Below are positions 48,301 through 60,971 of a stretch of DNA of 64,000 bases, in pieces. The notes beneath the pieces are model-generated. The model saw only the letters and a list, made by a program, of their open reading frames with translations. It did not search any database and was not told where the DNA came from. The stretch is from Ananas comosus (Eukaryota; Streptophyta; Magnoliopsida; Poales; Bromeliaceae). The stretch is taken from assembly GCF_001540865.1 (NCBI RefSeq), contig NC_033622.1, positions 1,452,504 through 1,516,503 of the forward strand, written 5' to 3'. Position 1 is the first letter of the stretch. Each line of letters starts with the position of its first letter. Position numbers and translations under genes: made by a program.

Positions 48301-51300
48301 ATGAGAGCCCTCTTCTCATCCTTCTCTTCCCCCTCCCTCTTCTCCCTCCCCGCACGAAACCCTCTCCTCTTCCTCCTCCTCCTCCGCCGCATCCCCTCTC
48401 CCTCCACCCCTCCTCCTCCCCCTCCCTTTCCCCCTCTCCCCCCCACTCTCCTCGCTCGATCCCTCCATGGCCTCGCTCCTCCCCCCTCCGCGCCTCCTCC
48501 CTCCCGGATCCTCCAATCCGATCCGAACCCTGGTCCCGCCTCGGAGGTCGACAATGGCGACGACGGCGACGACCCCATGGACGAGTTCCTCTCCCGCTTC
48601 GTCTGGGCCATCCGCGGCAAGCTCGCCGACGCCTTCCCCGGCCTCCCCCGCGAAACCCTGGACGGGATGCTCCTCGTCATCTGCCAAAAGGTCGTCGCCC
48701 GCCTCGACGGGGGCTCCTCCGCCTCCGGCGACGGGGACTCGCCGCTGGATCTGAGCGAGGACCTGTGGAGGACGATCTGGGAGGTGAGCAACTCCGTGCA
48801 CGAGGCGATGCGGAGGGACCGGGTGCGCGCGGAGCTCAAGCAGTACCTCCACTGCGACGAGGTCAAGGAGATGTGCCGCTTCGCCGCCGATGTTGGCATC
48901 CGCGGCCCCTTCCTCCGCGAGCTCCGCTTTAAATGGGCACGGGGGAAGCTCGACGAGGTCGAATTCTACAGAGGCCTCGATCGGATGCGGGAGCAAGGCC
49001 AAAAGCGTGAGCAAGAAGGTGGGGAAGAGAAGGGTGCGCCGCCGATGGTGACGGTGTTGCCGCAGAGGAAGGGGAAGATCAAGTACAAGATATACGGATT
49101 GGATTTGTCGGATCCTAAGTGGGCGGAAGTGGCCGAGAAGGTCGCAGAAGCGGAGAAGCACTTTGTGCCCGAGGAGCCGCAGCCGATCGAAGGGAAATGC
49201 AAGAAGGTCGAGGAGAAGATACTTGCTTTGAATGCGAAGCGCGATGATCCTGCGCCTTTGCTGGCGGAATGGGCAGAGCATTTAGGGCCGAAGAGGGTCG
49301 ATTGGCTCGCGTTACTCGATAGGATTAAAGAACGAAATCTCAATCTCTACTTCAAGGTTAATTTTTCTCTCTTTTCTTTTTTCTGCTTACTATATTAAGA
49401 AAACTATTGAATTGATGCAATATGCTATCGGAATGTTCTTCTTTTGCTAATATTATAGAAGCCTTTTCTTTTCTTGTAAAGTTCAGTGGGATCATAGCAT
49501 TGTTATTAGTTGTGATTGATATACTTAAGGTTACAATATTAACTTGTCAAATTAGCTAAACTGCACTTTTCAGACCAGAGAGGCTGGAATCTCGGATGTT
49601 TAACTAGTTGTCTCCCCAAAGTAGTACTAATTGCTTGCGTTTATATACAGTCGGATTATCTTTTGATAGAATATCAGTTCATGCTCGTAGCGACATACCC
49701 TGTGAATTCACTGGATAAGACAAATCCTTTTATTTTTGGCTTGTTGCTGGGCCTTGAATGTACTCTGTAGTTGTTAGAAAACTTTTATTGTTTAACCACT
49801 ACTGCTCTTATTAGTGTATATCACATCTTAGGTGATCTAATGTTGTCAGATAACATACTCTTCTCAAGGTGTAGCCTTTCGCTGAAAATATTGTGTTGGA
49901 ATTATCGATTTTTAGCAGGTAAGAGGTCTAAATCTAACTTCTTTTCCCCTCTTTTTTTTTTTTTTTTTTCCTTTGTTCATTTGATCATACTCTAGGTTAT
50001 ACCTGCAAGAGAATTTTCTACAAGCCTCTTGGCTTACTGACTACTTGTTCTAACTAAAAGATTTAAATGGATTTAGTCGAAGGGATTACTCTAGCATATG
50101 TTCTTCTTGCTGTTGGAGTACCTCGATGACTGATCAATCCCTCTAATTTATGTACTGATTACTTTTGCGCGAAATGGTGACAGGCCTGTCAGATATCTCA
50201 ATGATAATATGAAATTGCTGTGTTGTTATTTGACTACATCCAGCCATGTCAGCTAGTCAATTAGAAGGGCGATATTTCCTGCGGTGGATGCAGCAAACCC
50301 TTTTGTCTGAATTTAGAGAGTAGACTACAAGTATGTAGCATGACATGTTTAATTCTATGCTGCAAATGAAAACTTTAAAATCTCAGCAGCCATTACAATT
50401 ACACCCTTGTTTTTGCTTTTCTTGTATATTTTCTTTAAACAATTTGTTATGACCCAGCCAACTAGTACTAATAACTCATTGGGCTCGAACCATTGATCCA
50501 AAATGCTTAAACCTAGTTCTCACACTTTTCTACATTATCCTATGTGGGATTACCCGTTTTAGGTCCTTACATTCTCGTCTGTTTAATCACACAGCCCAAG
50601 ATTATCAGGCCGTATGAGGCTCATCTCATACTTTCGGCTGGTGAACCGGCAATGACACCAACTATAACGGCCTAGCCCACTACCACTAATGGCTCACTGG
50701 GCCCAAACCACTAGCTCAAATGTTTAAGCCTGGTTATTACTTCTAGTGTACCGCTCATATATAATCCCCTCGCATTCTTGCACATTGTCCGATATGAGAT
50801 TATTAGTGTTCCACAATCTTTCTGTTTCTTTAAGGCGTCCTCCCCTTGTTATGCAAATGTAGAAAAAATTGTTTAGGAAGTCTGGGTTGATCGTAATAGA
50901 ATGATGTGAATTTGGCGTCTGAAAGCCAAAACGAGATCGCTTTGATCAGTTTAGTTTTAATTGTAACTATTGTATGGGCAAGCTGACACACATTCTTTTT
51001 TCTTTATATCCAGTTTTCTTTCCATTTTTTTGAACCTGTTTATCACATCGGCCATCATAAATTAAAGGAAAAACTTCAAAAACCCCCCTGTGGTTTCGCA
51101 CTTTTTTATTTTAGTATCATGTGGTTTAAAATGTATCAAGTTAGTACCTTGTGGTTTCGTACTTTCTCACTTTAGTACCCTGTGGTTTAAAGAGTATCAA
51201 GTTAGTACTCTGTGGTTTTATTTTTGTATCAAGTTAGTACCATGTGGTTTTATTTTTCTCTTAATGAAATATTAAATCACAGGGCACTAAAGTGAGAAAG

Positions 51301-52606
51301 TGCGAAACTACAGGGTATTAACTTGATACACTTTAAACCATAGGGTACTAAAGTGAGAAAGAGTGAAACCTCATGGGGGGTATTTGAATTTTTCCCTAAA
51401 TTAAAAGCAAATGATTTGCAAGTTGTGTTTGATTTGTAAACTGAACTGTCTCATTTGCTTGTACATTTTTTTGGCATATGTGGTGGTCCCATGTCTAGCA
51501 GATTAATGTGTTTTTGGCTATTCTAACGTACTTAAATTTTGTAGATTGCTGAACTCCTCTTGGACGAAGAATCCTTTGAAACCGCCATCCGCGACTACTC
51601 CAAACTAATCGACCTACACTCAAAGGCAGACCGCTTAGAAGATGCAGAGAGAATCCTTCAGAAAATGACCGAAAAGGCAATCGACCCTGACATTCTCACA
51701 TCCATCACCTTAGTCCACATGTACAGTAAAGCGGGAAACCTCGACCGTGCAAAGGAAGCCTTCGAGCGCTTAAGGAAAGAGGGCTTCCAACCCGACTTGA
51801 AGCTCTACAACTCGATGATCATGGCTTACGTAAAATCCGGTCTTCCCAAGCAAGGGGAGATGCTGATGAGAGAGATGGAGGTGAAGGACATTAAACCCAC
51901 GAAGGAGCTTTACATGGAGCTACTCCGTGCTTTTGCCGCTCGTGGCCAAGTGGACGGCGCACAACGAATCATGAACACAATGCAGTTTTCGGGAATCCAA
52001 CCTACCCTTGAATCATTCACACTGCTCATCGAAGCCTATGGACAGGCGGGCGACCCAGATCAGGCACGCGGCCACTTTGATCAGATGGTGAAGTCAGGGC
52101 ACAAGCCGGACGATCGGTGTACCGCAAGCATGATAACCGCGTATGCAAAGAAGAACCTTCTCGACAAGGCCTTAGACTTGTTATTAACCCTAGAGAAGGA
52201 CCGGTTCAAGCCGGGCGTTCTAACAAACACCGTGTTGGCAGATTGGTTGGGGAGGCTGCAGCTCGTCGAAGAAGCCGAGCAGTTGGTGAAACAAATAAAG
52301 GAGACGGGAGAAGAAGCACCTTTCGAGATTCACATCGGCCTGTGCGATATGTACGCGAGGGCGAAGCAAGAGGAGAAGCTTCGGAAGTCGATGAAGATAC
52401 TGGAAGGGAGGAAGCAAATGTTGAAGGCTGATCAGTTCGAAAGGGTTATAAGCGGTCTTTTGGCGGGCGGTTTCGTGCAGGACGCAAAGAGAATGCATGG
52501 TCTAATGCAAGCGAGGGGCTTTGCGCCGTCTGAGTCGGTTAGGGTTGCGCTCATGGCGGCGCAGTCGATCCCTCGCCCAAGGCCGGCGTCTCGGAAAAGG
52601 GGGTAA
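48301..52606 (+). CDS. NFD5: P-class pentatricopeptide repeat protein, NFD5-like
   Basis: Two exons, 48301-49356 and 51545-52606, joined in phase 0, give 705 aa. The N-terminus (MRALFSSFSSPSLFSLPARN) is Arg/Ser/Phe-rich and then strongly Pro-rich, as in a mitochondrial or plastid presequence. Exon 1 carries a non-repeat region with WAEHLGPKRVDWLALLDRIK at its end. Exon 2 holds about nine tandem P-type PPR motifs of 35 aa, for example ILTSITLVHMYSKAGNLDRA, LESFTLLIEAYGQAGDPDQA and DRCTASMITAYAKKNLLDKA. No E, DYW or SMR domain follows; the protein ends in a basic RPASRKRG. PPR proteins bind organelle RNA and direct its processing or translation. The closest match I recall is Arabidopsis NFD5 (nuclear fusion defective 5, At1g19520); orthology is from memory, not a search. 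Exon 1 is very GC-rich and exon 2 is not. The 2.2-kb intron carries two small mobile elements. Confidence 0.9.
50445..50815 (+). mobile_element. TRIM-like element in the PPR intron
   Basis: Two direct repeats of about 110-150 bp flank a centre of roughly 90 bp. The left repeat starts TGTTATGACCCAGCCAACTAG and the right one CTATAACGGCCTAGCCCACTA. Both continue through a CTCA(T/C)TGGGC word, a CTCAAATG- or CCAAAATG-like block and a GTGGGATTA- or GAGATTA-like block. The centre has CCGTATGAGGCTCATCTCAT. A miniature LTR retrotransposon is the best guess. Confidence 0.55.
51067..51396. mobile_element. Mutator-like MITE in the PPR intron, 330 bp
   Basis: The ends GGAAAAACTTCAAAAACCCC and GGGGGGTATTTGAATTTTTCCC form a terminal inverted repeat, and the element is flanked by a perfect 9-bp duplication TAAATTAAA (51058-51066 and 51397-51405). 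The arms repeat TTTAGTACC(C/T)TGTGGTTT. It is the same family as 41023-41395 and the fragment at 52968-53220. Confidence 0.88.
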
Positions 52607-52832
52607 AGCATGAGATGGAATAATACTCGGCTTTAAACTTATATCAAACTAGTTTTAGAGTTTTATGTCTGTAACATTTTTTCTTAGCTTTATTTCAACT
52701 ACTTTGAATAAGTAGCAGAAGTTGAAACATAGTTAGAATTAAATTTCGCTCCCCTTTTTTTATGTGCTAGATTATCAAAAATGGTTTATCACGCAATTTA
52801 CAGACATATTGTTGTTGTATTTCTCTTTGTTG

Positions 52833-52906
<74 letters not shown>

Positions 52907-53555
52907 GAGCTAGAATACTCTCAAAATTATTACTATTAATTGCCCTCGTTTAGTATTAAAAAAAAAGGAAAAACTTGGAATACCACCCTTGTGATTTTAC
53001 AATTCTCACTTTAGTATCATGTGGTTTAAAGTATATCAATTTAGTACCCTATAATTTTATTTTTATCTTTTTATTATTGATTTTACTAATTTTTTTGTTA
53101 AATTAATGACAAAGTTAAAACTAAAAGATACTAAAGTGAATATTCGATAAATCTAGATAGGATATCTGAAGTTTTTTATATATAATTTAACAAAATATTT
53201 AGACGAAAATAACGAAAAGATAAGAATGAATTCACTAAGACTATTAACTTGATATAATTTCAACTACACCAATATTTAACAGTAAGAAATCGCAGAATAC
53301 TTGGATGGTTGTGAGTTGTATTCTTAAAAAAAAAACTATCAATGTTGCTTTTTAGTTGATGTGAATTTTATTTTTTGAGCAAATCACTATATTTATTTGT
53401 TTTAACTTAAAAATCGTTACGGTCATGCGTCAAAACATTTTAGGCACTGACATATTCTATTTTCGGAAGATGTCATAAATTAGATCAATTGTTTATTTAA
53501 ACGCAGCGTGGGTGAAAGTTGAAATTGTATCAGAAGTAGTCTTTATTTTCTTAGC

Positions 53556-53588
<33 letters not shown>

Positions 53589-53649
53589 TATATATATAAA
53601 GTTTATTGAATAATAGATATAATAACGTAAGCTTTTCAAATTCTCGTAG
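52607..53649. other. Between the PPR gene and the VQ remnant: (TA)n and a MITE fragment
   Basis: No gene. It contains the PPR 3' UTR, a (TA)n tract of about 68 bp at 52836-52903, a fragment of the TTTAGTACC MITE family at about 52968-53220, and two (TA)n tracts at 53556-53600 next to the VQ remnant. Confidence 0.6.
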
Positions 53650-54299
53650 CATCTCCGCGAGCTCCATTCCGTTTCCACCAAAAACCTTCGCCTCTCCTCC
53701 TCCCTCCTCCGCACAGATCCCAAAACCCCCCAAAAACCCATAAACCGTAATCGACCCAATCCCCCTATTCGACACCCTCCTCCTGTGCTTCCTCCGCCAC
53801 TTACACCACCTTACGTGCAAGCCGATCCCCTCTCCTTCCGCGACGGTCGTCCAGCGCCTCACCGGCGCTCCGCGCCTCGGCCGCCCCGCCCGCGGCGGTG
53901 GCCCCTCGCCGTGCGCCATTCAAGCTCCGGGATCGGCGCGGGGGCGCGCTCCACCTCCGCCTCTCCCCCTCCCCCCTCCGCCACCACCACCACCACCACC
54001 GCTCCTCCTCCTCCTTCGCCGGAGCCCAATCGCCCACGACGCCGAGCCCTAAATCCCCGCTCGGATCCGACCCGCTCTTCTCCCCGCCCCCCGCCGCGTC
54101 CTCGCCGTCGCCGGGGAAGGAGACGGCGATCCCCGCGAACCGCTTCTTCTTCCTCCCCCCTTCCCCCCGCATCCTCTCCGCCGCCGCCGCCGCCGCCCCC
54201 CCCGCATCGCCGGAGCTGCTCCCGCTCTTTCCGCTCTCCTCCCCCGCGCAGCGCCGGCGCGGCGACGAGGAATCGAGCATCGGCGACAAGTCCATGTGA
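53650..54299 (+). pseudogene. VQ-motif protein remnant, two frame breaks, no start codon
   Basis: Three plus-strand frames together spell a VQ protein of the VQ4/VQ31 type. Frame one, open from 53650, gives LTPPYVQADPLSFRD. Frame two gives VVQRLTGAPRLGRP from 53846, completing the FxxxVQxLTG motif if one G near 53845 is extra. Frame three, from about 53893, gives VAPRRAPFKLRDRR, then SPKSPLGSDPLFSPPP, NRFFFLPPSPRILS and PELLPLFPLSSPAQRRR, ending at TGA 54297-54299. The KLxxRR and LLPLFPLSSP segments are typical of this subgroup. No ATG exists on this strand between 53650 and the penultimate codon. Working VQ proteins are small nuclear partners of WRKY factors and targets of MAP kinases. Either a pseudogene or a region of poor base calls; the whole stretch is extremely GC-rich, which favours sequencing errors. 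Confidence 0.7.
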
Positions 54300-56459
54300 G
54301 GGGTAAGTTTGGAAATTCCACACCCTTTTTAACTCTCTTCTACATTTTTTTTTTTTTTTTTTTCGGTTTTGCAATGGCTGTAAAAATTGTGCGCGATTTT
54401 ATCGTGGATTCATTTTTAGTTTAATTTACTTTTTTTTAAAATTTATTTTAATAAAGTTTAAATAATATACGTACTTAAATTTTAAAATTAAAATATTATT
54501 AACTGACCTAAATTAAAATTTAAAATTTTAAAAAATTAAATAGCGAATTTAAAAGTTCTCGATTTTCGTATTTTCTAAAGCTAAAGAAGAAGTAATTAAT
54601 TATTGTGGGGCTAATTAAGAGTCAAATAATGCATTGTTCACAATTTAATTTTAGGCCTTTTATTTAAATTCTATATTAATTAAACTAAATGCTCTGCAAA
54701 TAGTGGTTTGTTTACTCTCTCTGCATCTTTATTAACAGTTATTAATTTATTTTTTTTAAAAAAATAATGTCACTATAATTTTTTCCTTTTTGTTGTTATA
54801 AAATATTTTACAAATTAGCTCTTTATCATTAAAATCTTGCCATTTATTTAACAACGAATTCTTAATAAAAAAGCATAAAAATAATAAAATATTATAGGGT
54901 GCTATGCATATTTCTCCCATTTATAATTGGATTAATTAGTCAATGCATATTGGGGAGATCGATATATATTGCGTTTGTAACCCTTCAAATTTTAAAATAT
55001 TTTATGTCTTTATAAATTTTAAAATTTTACAAATATATTTCCGAACCTGTTAAAATTTATTATATTTTAGTACTATTACTATTTTGCTCTTATCATGATC
55101 AATAATAATGGTGACTACTTAGAATAATGAGATCAAATTCGTTGCTTTTCATTACTAAATCAAAATTATTTGATCTTATTTTGTTCCTAATTCTAATTAG
55201 TCTTTGATTGCTACATTTTTAACAACAATGAAGCAAATAAGGATAAAATGTTAGCTTAATTTAAAAGTAAAAATATAGCGTCTTTTAATTAGTCGATAAT
55301 ATTTATTCGTAAAGTTTTTAAATTCATAGAGCTTCATATAATAATATTTTAAAATTCAAAGAAATACATGTACAATATTTTAGTTAATTGGTGTATGTGC
55401 GCTGACCACGTCGTATGGACCAATTCATGACCTTGTTTACGTCCACGTGTTTTTGTTCCTCACAGTGTATATACTACTTTTGTACGTACACGGTGTATAT
55501 AAAAATCTATAAAAATAGGAGTACATTAACATCACATCAACAAGTTTTTTATATTTCTCATAAGTTATTTTCTTTGATAATAATTCTAATGAATTCTCTA
55601 TAATCTATTTTATCCTAGTATTATTTGTATTCTAGAAACGTGTTATGGGTGCTATTAAATTTTCGACCATTGCATGAGGAATGTGCGGTTATGATGGAAG
55701 TGATCTCCTAAGATTTAATGAGTGATTGGTTGAATAATATAATTTAACAAATAAAAATGATCAAAATGATAAATTTAATAGTGAAAAATTCGGTAGCATC
55801 AAAATACTCGGTGCTATTATAAGCACCACAACTGAACTCTCTCTTTCTCTCTCTATATACATAGTTAACAACAGAAACCTGTGTTTTTTTAACTTTTTTT
55901 TTTTAACCATTCATAAAGGATTTTCTTATCATAAAATATACTTTGACGCCACATCTTCAAGTTTGCTGATGATCTTTTTATCTTCTAATGATGTTTTTGA
56001 GACAGAAAGGTGTTGAGCTACTCGCTTCATCCATTTTGTTGGAAATGACTTCAGATGGAAATGTAAAAAAATTAAATTTCGACTTAATTAAACTTTGATC
56101 AAGTTTTCAGTCCATTGCACGAGATACAACTAGTATTATCTTCGGAAGACTCAAAAGACGATTTGGGGAGGAAAGAAGAGGTCATAAGTTTTTTTTTATT
56201 TTTTTTATTTTGTAGAAATAATTTTTATGTGCTTGTCATGCATTAATGATGTACAGTGATGTATAGAAGGAAGTGTACAGAGATTTTGTTCTTCGGTTGA
56301 GCATGACTTCATCTGTATCACTCGATTGTGGGTGAAATGAATGGGTAGGGCTCCATCCCAAATCCTTCCCCAGTTCTTACTAGTGGCTTTTTATTTTTTT
56401 AATAAATGTTCATTATTGCTTCCGTATCGAATTCTAACAAATCTGTACCTATATTTATA
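54300..56459. other. AT-rich intergenic with MITE fragments
   Basis: No gene seen. A MITE related to family A lies at about 55640-55850 (GGGTGCTATTAAATTTTCGACC on the left, GGTGCTATTATAAGCACC near the right end). A weak minus-strand LINE-tail relic, with GAAAGGTGTTGAGCTACTCGC, lies near 56005. The rest is unassigned. Confidence 0.5.
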
Positions 56460-57705
56460 TCTATACTATTTATAAAAAAGAGAATTTTTGAATTATTTTC
56501 TTTTCCAAAATGTCGCTTCCTATAAATGTAATTGCATTACAATCAAGTACTATCAATGTCATTCATTCAATTATGATAGACATATATCATAGCCGTATAA
56601 TTTTTATTTGTTTCAAATTATTATAAAATATATTAATTCTTACCGGTTAGATTTACTATATCTGTCACTTTTTTTACATGCAATTAATTCAAATTCAAAT
56701 TTTAGAGTTTTCGGACATTCGGAACAACTTTCGGGTGCGCCTACGTAGGATTTGGAAACCCACAACACTACTCCGGTGTTCTTCCTTCTATCCGAGTGTT
56801 CGAAATGGGATTCGGGCGCCCGGAACCTCTTTCGGATGCACCTTCGTGCATTCCAGACGCCGAGATGGAGAAGACCGAATCTCACCTCCGGGCATTCGGT
56901 CTAGAGCCTGACACTTAATTACTTGTACATTTGTAGAAATTGATTTTGCATTGATTTAAATGCCCTTGAATTTTGATAAATAGAGTTTTTGGCGTTCTCT
57001 TTTAGTACAAATTTGATCATATTTCATTTTGGTCCATGTGTGCTTTTCGATGCCTAAAATATTCAATTTTAACTCAATATTTCTTAACTCTAATAAAAAG
57101 TAAATAAAATTACTTTTAAACTCTAAAAGGATCAAATGTGTTCTTTTCTACCTTAGCTTGGAGGCATAGATAGTTTCAAAATATGAAGCTCTTTTCTTTG
57201 CAATTTGTCCTTCTTGAGTTCTATCTAAATTAGGAGATCTAAATATAAAACTCAAAGTAAAATATTAGTCAAAATTTTGTTATTATTTATAATCATCAAA
57301 ATTTAATTATAAATTAGTGCCACTAGGCCAACAGCAATATCATCCATTCAATTATGACGGGTATATATCACAGCCGGATAATTTTTATTTTATTTTTAAA
57401 TATCATAAAACACATTAAGAATTAGTGGTCGGAGTTAATCTAAGGGCGGAGAGATAAAATATTTGCCTTTTTTTAAAAAAAAACCCTAAGTTGCCCTAAG
57501 GCATTTAGTGGTATCTTGCATATTTTCAAAAAAAAAAAAAAAAAAAAACCTTCGGACTAAATCTTGAATTGAAATTTTACGCCATTTGAATGGCGTACTA
57601 TCAAAAAGCAAGAATCTAACATAAAATTTAAACGTTAAAAATTTTAGAAAAAATTGTCGCGTCTTTTGGATATGTGTGGCGTGCATTGCACGTACAGTTA
57701 ACTAG
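56460..57705 (+). mobile_element. Complete non-autonomous Helitron, 1246 bp
   Basis: Starts TCTATACTATTTATAAAAA at 56460, preceded by A. Ends with the hairpin CGTGCATTGCACG (57680-57692), nine bases, then CTAG at 57702-57705 followed by T. These are the full Helitron signatures. The inside is composite: a block at about 56546-56650 (CATTCAATTATGA...ATATATCA) is repeated at about 57320-57430, and a GC-rich patch at 56706-56913 has short repeats of CATTCGG and TTTCGG. No Rep/helicase coding sequence. Confidence 0.85.
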
Positions 57706-59500
57706 TAATGACTAAATGGCTAACTCAAAGTGAGACTAAACATGATTATAATTCCTCTAAGTTTTCAATGAAGCTGCTGAGCTCCTCTCTCCCATTTTGC
57801 ATGCTCTTGGACAGTTGGAGCCTCTAACAAGCAAAATAGAAAACAACTAATCACTTGATAGTGTTAGGGGTGCAAAAATGAAAGGTCTTACATTATTATA
57901 AATGATGTGACATGGGTGTAAATCATACACCCTGGCCTTGATGGGACGCATAAATAACATTGCTCTGAATGGAAAAGTCTATCCGGAATAAACCCAAAAA
58001 GGCCAAAATCACATCCAAGTCCAAGTTCCATTGACACTTTTGGACCACTCTACGCTCTCGGACTATGGTGATTAAATGTAGTTCTCAATCCATTTTTATC
58101 TTAATCATTTTTTAACGTAAGCAACCGAGCGATTGAAACGTGTAGTTTGGCCATTCTTTAGGCGTAAACAAGAATGATTTAGAAGGGTCGATAAGAGTCT
58201 TAATCGCGTTCGAAATTGGATCAAACAAGAGAGGCACACTTGGCGAGCGCTGCTTATTAATCCTTGTTCTTTTCTTATATGATTGGAGATAAACAGTTTC
58301 CCCCAAAGTTTTAGCTATAACCTAGTTCTAATAATTGGAGCTTAATTTGGATAGTAACTAGTTATATATGATGGGGAATGAGACATTTTATGTGGAGCCC
58401 TATATGTGTATGCTTGCATGCATTGAACACACTAGATTTGGTGGAGAAAGGACATGGGAGAAGGACTAGCAAGCAGCAAAGTGATTGCCACAAAGGAAAG
58501 GGTACAAGGAAAATCTAATGAGATTCAATGTGTCACTCTCCCCACCTAAATATCTACTTATTATCAAATATTTCATTATTTAACTATGAGACTCCTAACA
58601 CTTTAGTCCTTAAACTTCAATTTATATTTAAAGTTTCTGGTTCAAACTTTTAGAATTATCGTAATTAAGTCTCACAATTCAATTTAGTTTATTAAATATT
58701 ATCATATTGCTGATGCATTATCAATCACAACACTGTTACATCACTTCTATATTAATAATACATGAAATAAACGTGTAAAATTTTACGACTTCTAATGCAT
58801 TGATGTCTAAATATCATAAAATATATCTAGTAAGGCAAATTTTACTTTTGAGGTAGGTGCATGGAATAATTTCCAATAATTTAAAATGCAGGACGAACTA
58901 GCCGTGACCTGGTTTATAAAACAGTTCAGTTTAACTCTTTGAACTGGATAAATCAAAAAATCGCTCTGAACCGTTCGAACGGCTCTGATTTTAGTCAAAT
59001 CGGTCAGATTTTTTTGATCAAGCCATATTAAAATCTAACGACTTAAAATCAATTTAACTAATTTTATTTCCAGTTTATGTACATTAGTCTTATAAAAAGT
59101 GAAAATTGAAAATTTATTTCTACTTAATTTGGTCTAAAAATAAGTACTTTATCATAGTTAAGTATGATATCAGAATACTAATTTATACATATTTTTTAAT
59201 ATAATAAAATTAAAATAATAATTAAATATATTTGGGGTCAACCAGTAATCCTCGACCTAGTAATATTATGGAATCGTTGTTCGACCCGATTTTTAAATCA
59301 TTAATAATTTCTAGGACCCAACTCGTTGGTTGATTTGATAATGTATGTTGGGAAAATACTTCTAACTACACATAGTTTATGTATCGGACCTGAGTTGATT
59401 TTTCACGGCCCGACCCGGACCCAAGCCTAGCCCGGAACGCAAACGAAGCGGGCTCGTATCCGGCTTTTAAAGATCCGGCCCGGTCCGAATTATAAATAAT
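57706..59500. other. AT-rich intergenic, no gene seen
   Basis: No coding signal. 58890-59350 contains words such as AACAGTTCAG, GAACCGTTCGAACGG and CGACCCGATTTTTAAATC, resembling the dispersed sequence at 20040-20420. Ends could not be set. Confidence 0.4.
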
Positions 59501-59519
59501 GCGTACCTACATCGCATAC

Positions 59520-59970
59520 TTAGGGATGCCAATGGGCATGAATATTCGAAATTTTATCTGAGTCCTAACCTGAACATGATGGATTTAGTTGATGCTAAAT
59601 GGATATAGGTATGAAAAATAAAAATCTGATGAATTTGGATTCGAAAATGGATTTTGTCTGTACCCGATCCGAGCTCGAACTCAATATGAATCCAAATTGA
59701 TTTACATTATATAATATATGTATATATATATAAATGTTTGATGTTTTTTGAAGTTGTATTTTAAGAATTTAGATTTAATTAATGTAATATATTTTGAAAT
59801 GTGGTTAAGAGAAACAATTGTTTGGGATTCGATTTTTCAGGTTTGAGTTTGGATATAGATTTTTAAAATTCGTTAGATTCGCACTCAGATTCGAATTTTT
59901 GAATTTGGTTGCTGAATTAGAGTTCAAATTTTAGAAAATTCATTCCGAATCCAACCTGTTGATATCCCTA
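59520..59970. mobile_element. hAT-like non-autonomous element
   Basis: The left end TTAGGGATGCCAATGGG faces the right end CCTGTTGATATCCCTAA. Sub-terminal TATTCGAA and GAATTTGGATTCGAA-type words recur through it. The flanks GCATAC and GCATAA may be a decayed 8-bp target duplication. A related remnant lies at 32641-32820. Confidence 0.65.
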
Positions 59971-60292
59971 AGCATAAGTTTGAAACTTACATCCTCAAAA
60001 AGAACTACAAAAATAATAAAAATTTATCAGAAACACCATGTTACTTAAATTTTAGCATATCGAAAACCATTGCACTGTGAGATTATAATTATAAATAAAA
60101 ATAAAAGAAAATAAAATAAAATCACCCCATTAACTTGTGTAGGGTACCACCCCTGAATCCTCATGCATGTCAACATTGCCACATAGGTCACCAATGGATA
60201 ACCTATTTTAAGTTGTTCCTGTCTATGTTGTTGAGGATAAGGCATAAAACTTTTTATCCTTCTTGCTTTAAGATTCGAGCTAATCACCGACC

Positions 60293-60440
60293 GTCGTTAA
60301 TGCAAATAGCAAAGAATTTGATGGTTGGTATCCGAGATCTCAAATTCGAATCCTAATTGATTCGCATTTTCTGCTAAGTTTATTTCTAAAAAATAAACGA
60401 AATAGATAGCATGCTATTTTTCTTTCAAAAAAAAAAGAAG
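60293..60440 (+). mobile_element. tRNA-derived SINE, copy 1
   Basis: The head TAGCAAAGAATTTGATGG and AAATTCGAATCC stand in for the Pol III A and B boxes. They are followed by the body TTGATTCGCATTTTCTGCTAAG and the tail AAATAAACGAAATAGATAGC, ATGCTA and a poly(A). Copies at 61385, 62234 and 63803 share head, body and tail. Confidence 0.75.
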
Positions 60441-60470
60441 ATTCGAACTGATCCATAATAATTTTTTGAT

Positions 60471-60971
60471 GGGTTAATTTCATACAGTTTTCTCGAAGTA
60501 TATCGGATAGCAAATATATTTCTATAGAGTTCAACTTTTCATATTTATCTCTACAAGAGTCTAATTATATTCATATTTGTCCTTTTAATTTGTTAGCGTT
60601 AGAGCATTATTTATTTTTTAAACAGAAAATAAATGAAATGGCATTTTTGCCATCACAAATACGTCATTCCAAATGACCCAACTATTAAAATTATACAGAA
60701 ATATTCTTTCAAAAATTTTCAACCATCATCTTCTTCCTTTTTATCATTTCAAATAATATAGTAGGAGTATATAAAAAGATCAATTTACCTGATTCACTAA
60801 TCAGGGCTAAGCATTTTATCTATGGTTAACTATATTTTTCTAACGGAAACTAACAGCGAGAATATATTTAAAAACGTTAGAACTCTTGTAGGAATAAATA
60901 TTAAAAGTTGAACTTTGTATGGATATATCTACTATTCGATATATTTATAGGGAGCTGTATGAAATTATTTT
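60471..60971. mobile_element. Mutator-like MITE, 501 bp
   Basis: Left end GGGTTAATTTCATACAG; right end CTGTATGAAATTATTTT. Flanked by a 9-bp duplication TTTTTTGAT (60462-60470 and 60972-60980). It is the same family as 34969-35390, with a middle section of its own. Confidence 0.82.

Noticed and set aside
48294..49281. Long open frames opposite PPR exon 1 (up to about 320 codons on the minus strand)
   Set aside because: They are antisense shadows in very GC-rich coding DNA; the plus-strand frame joins exon 2 and carries the recognised protein.
53801..54374. Minus-strand open frames with runs of Trp, Gly and Arg opposite the VQ remnant
   Set aside because: Low-complexity antisense of (CCA)n and GC-rich repeats; the plus strand shows the VQ motif and other conserved blocks.
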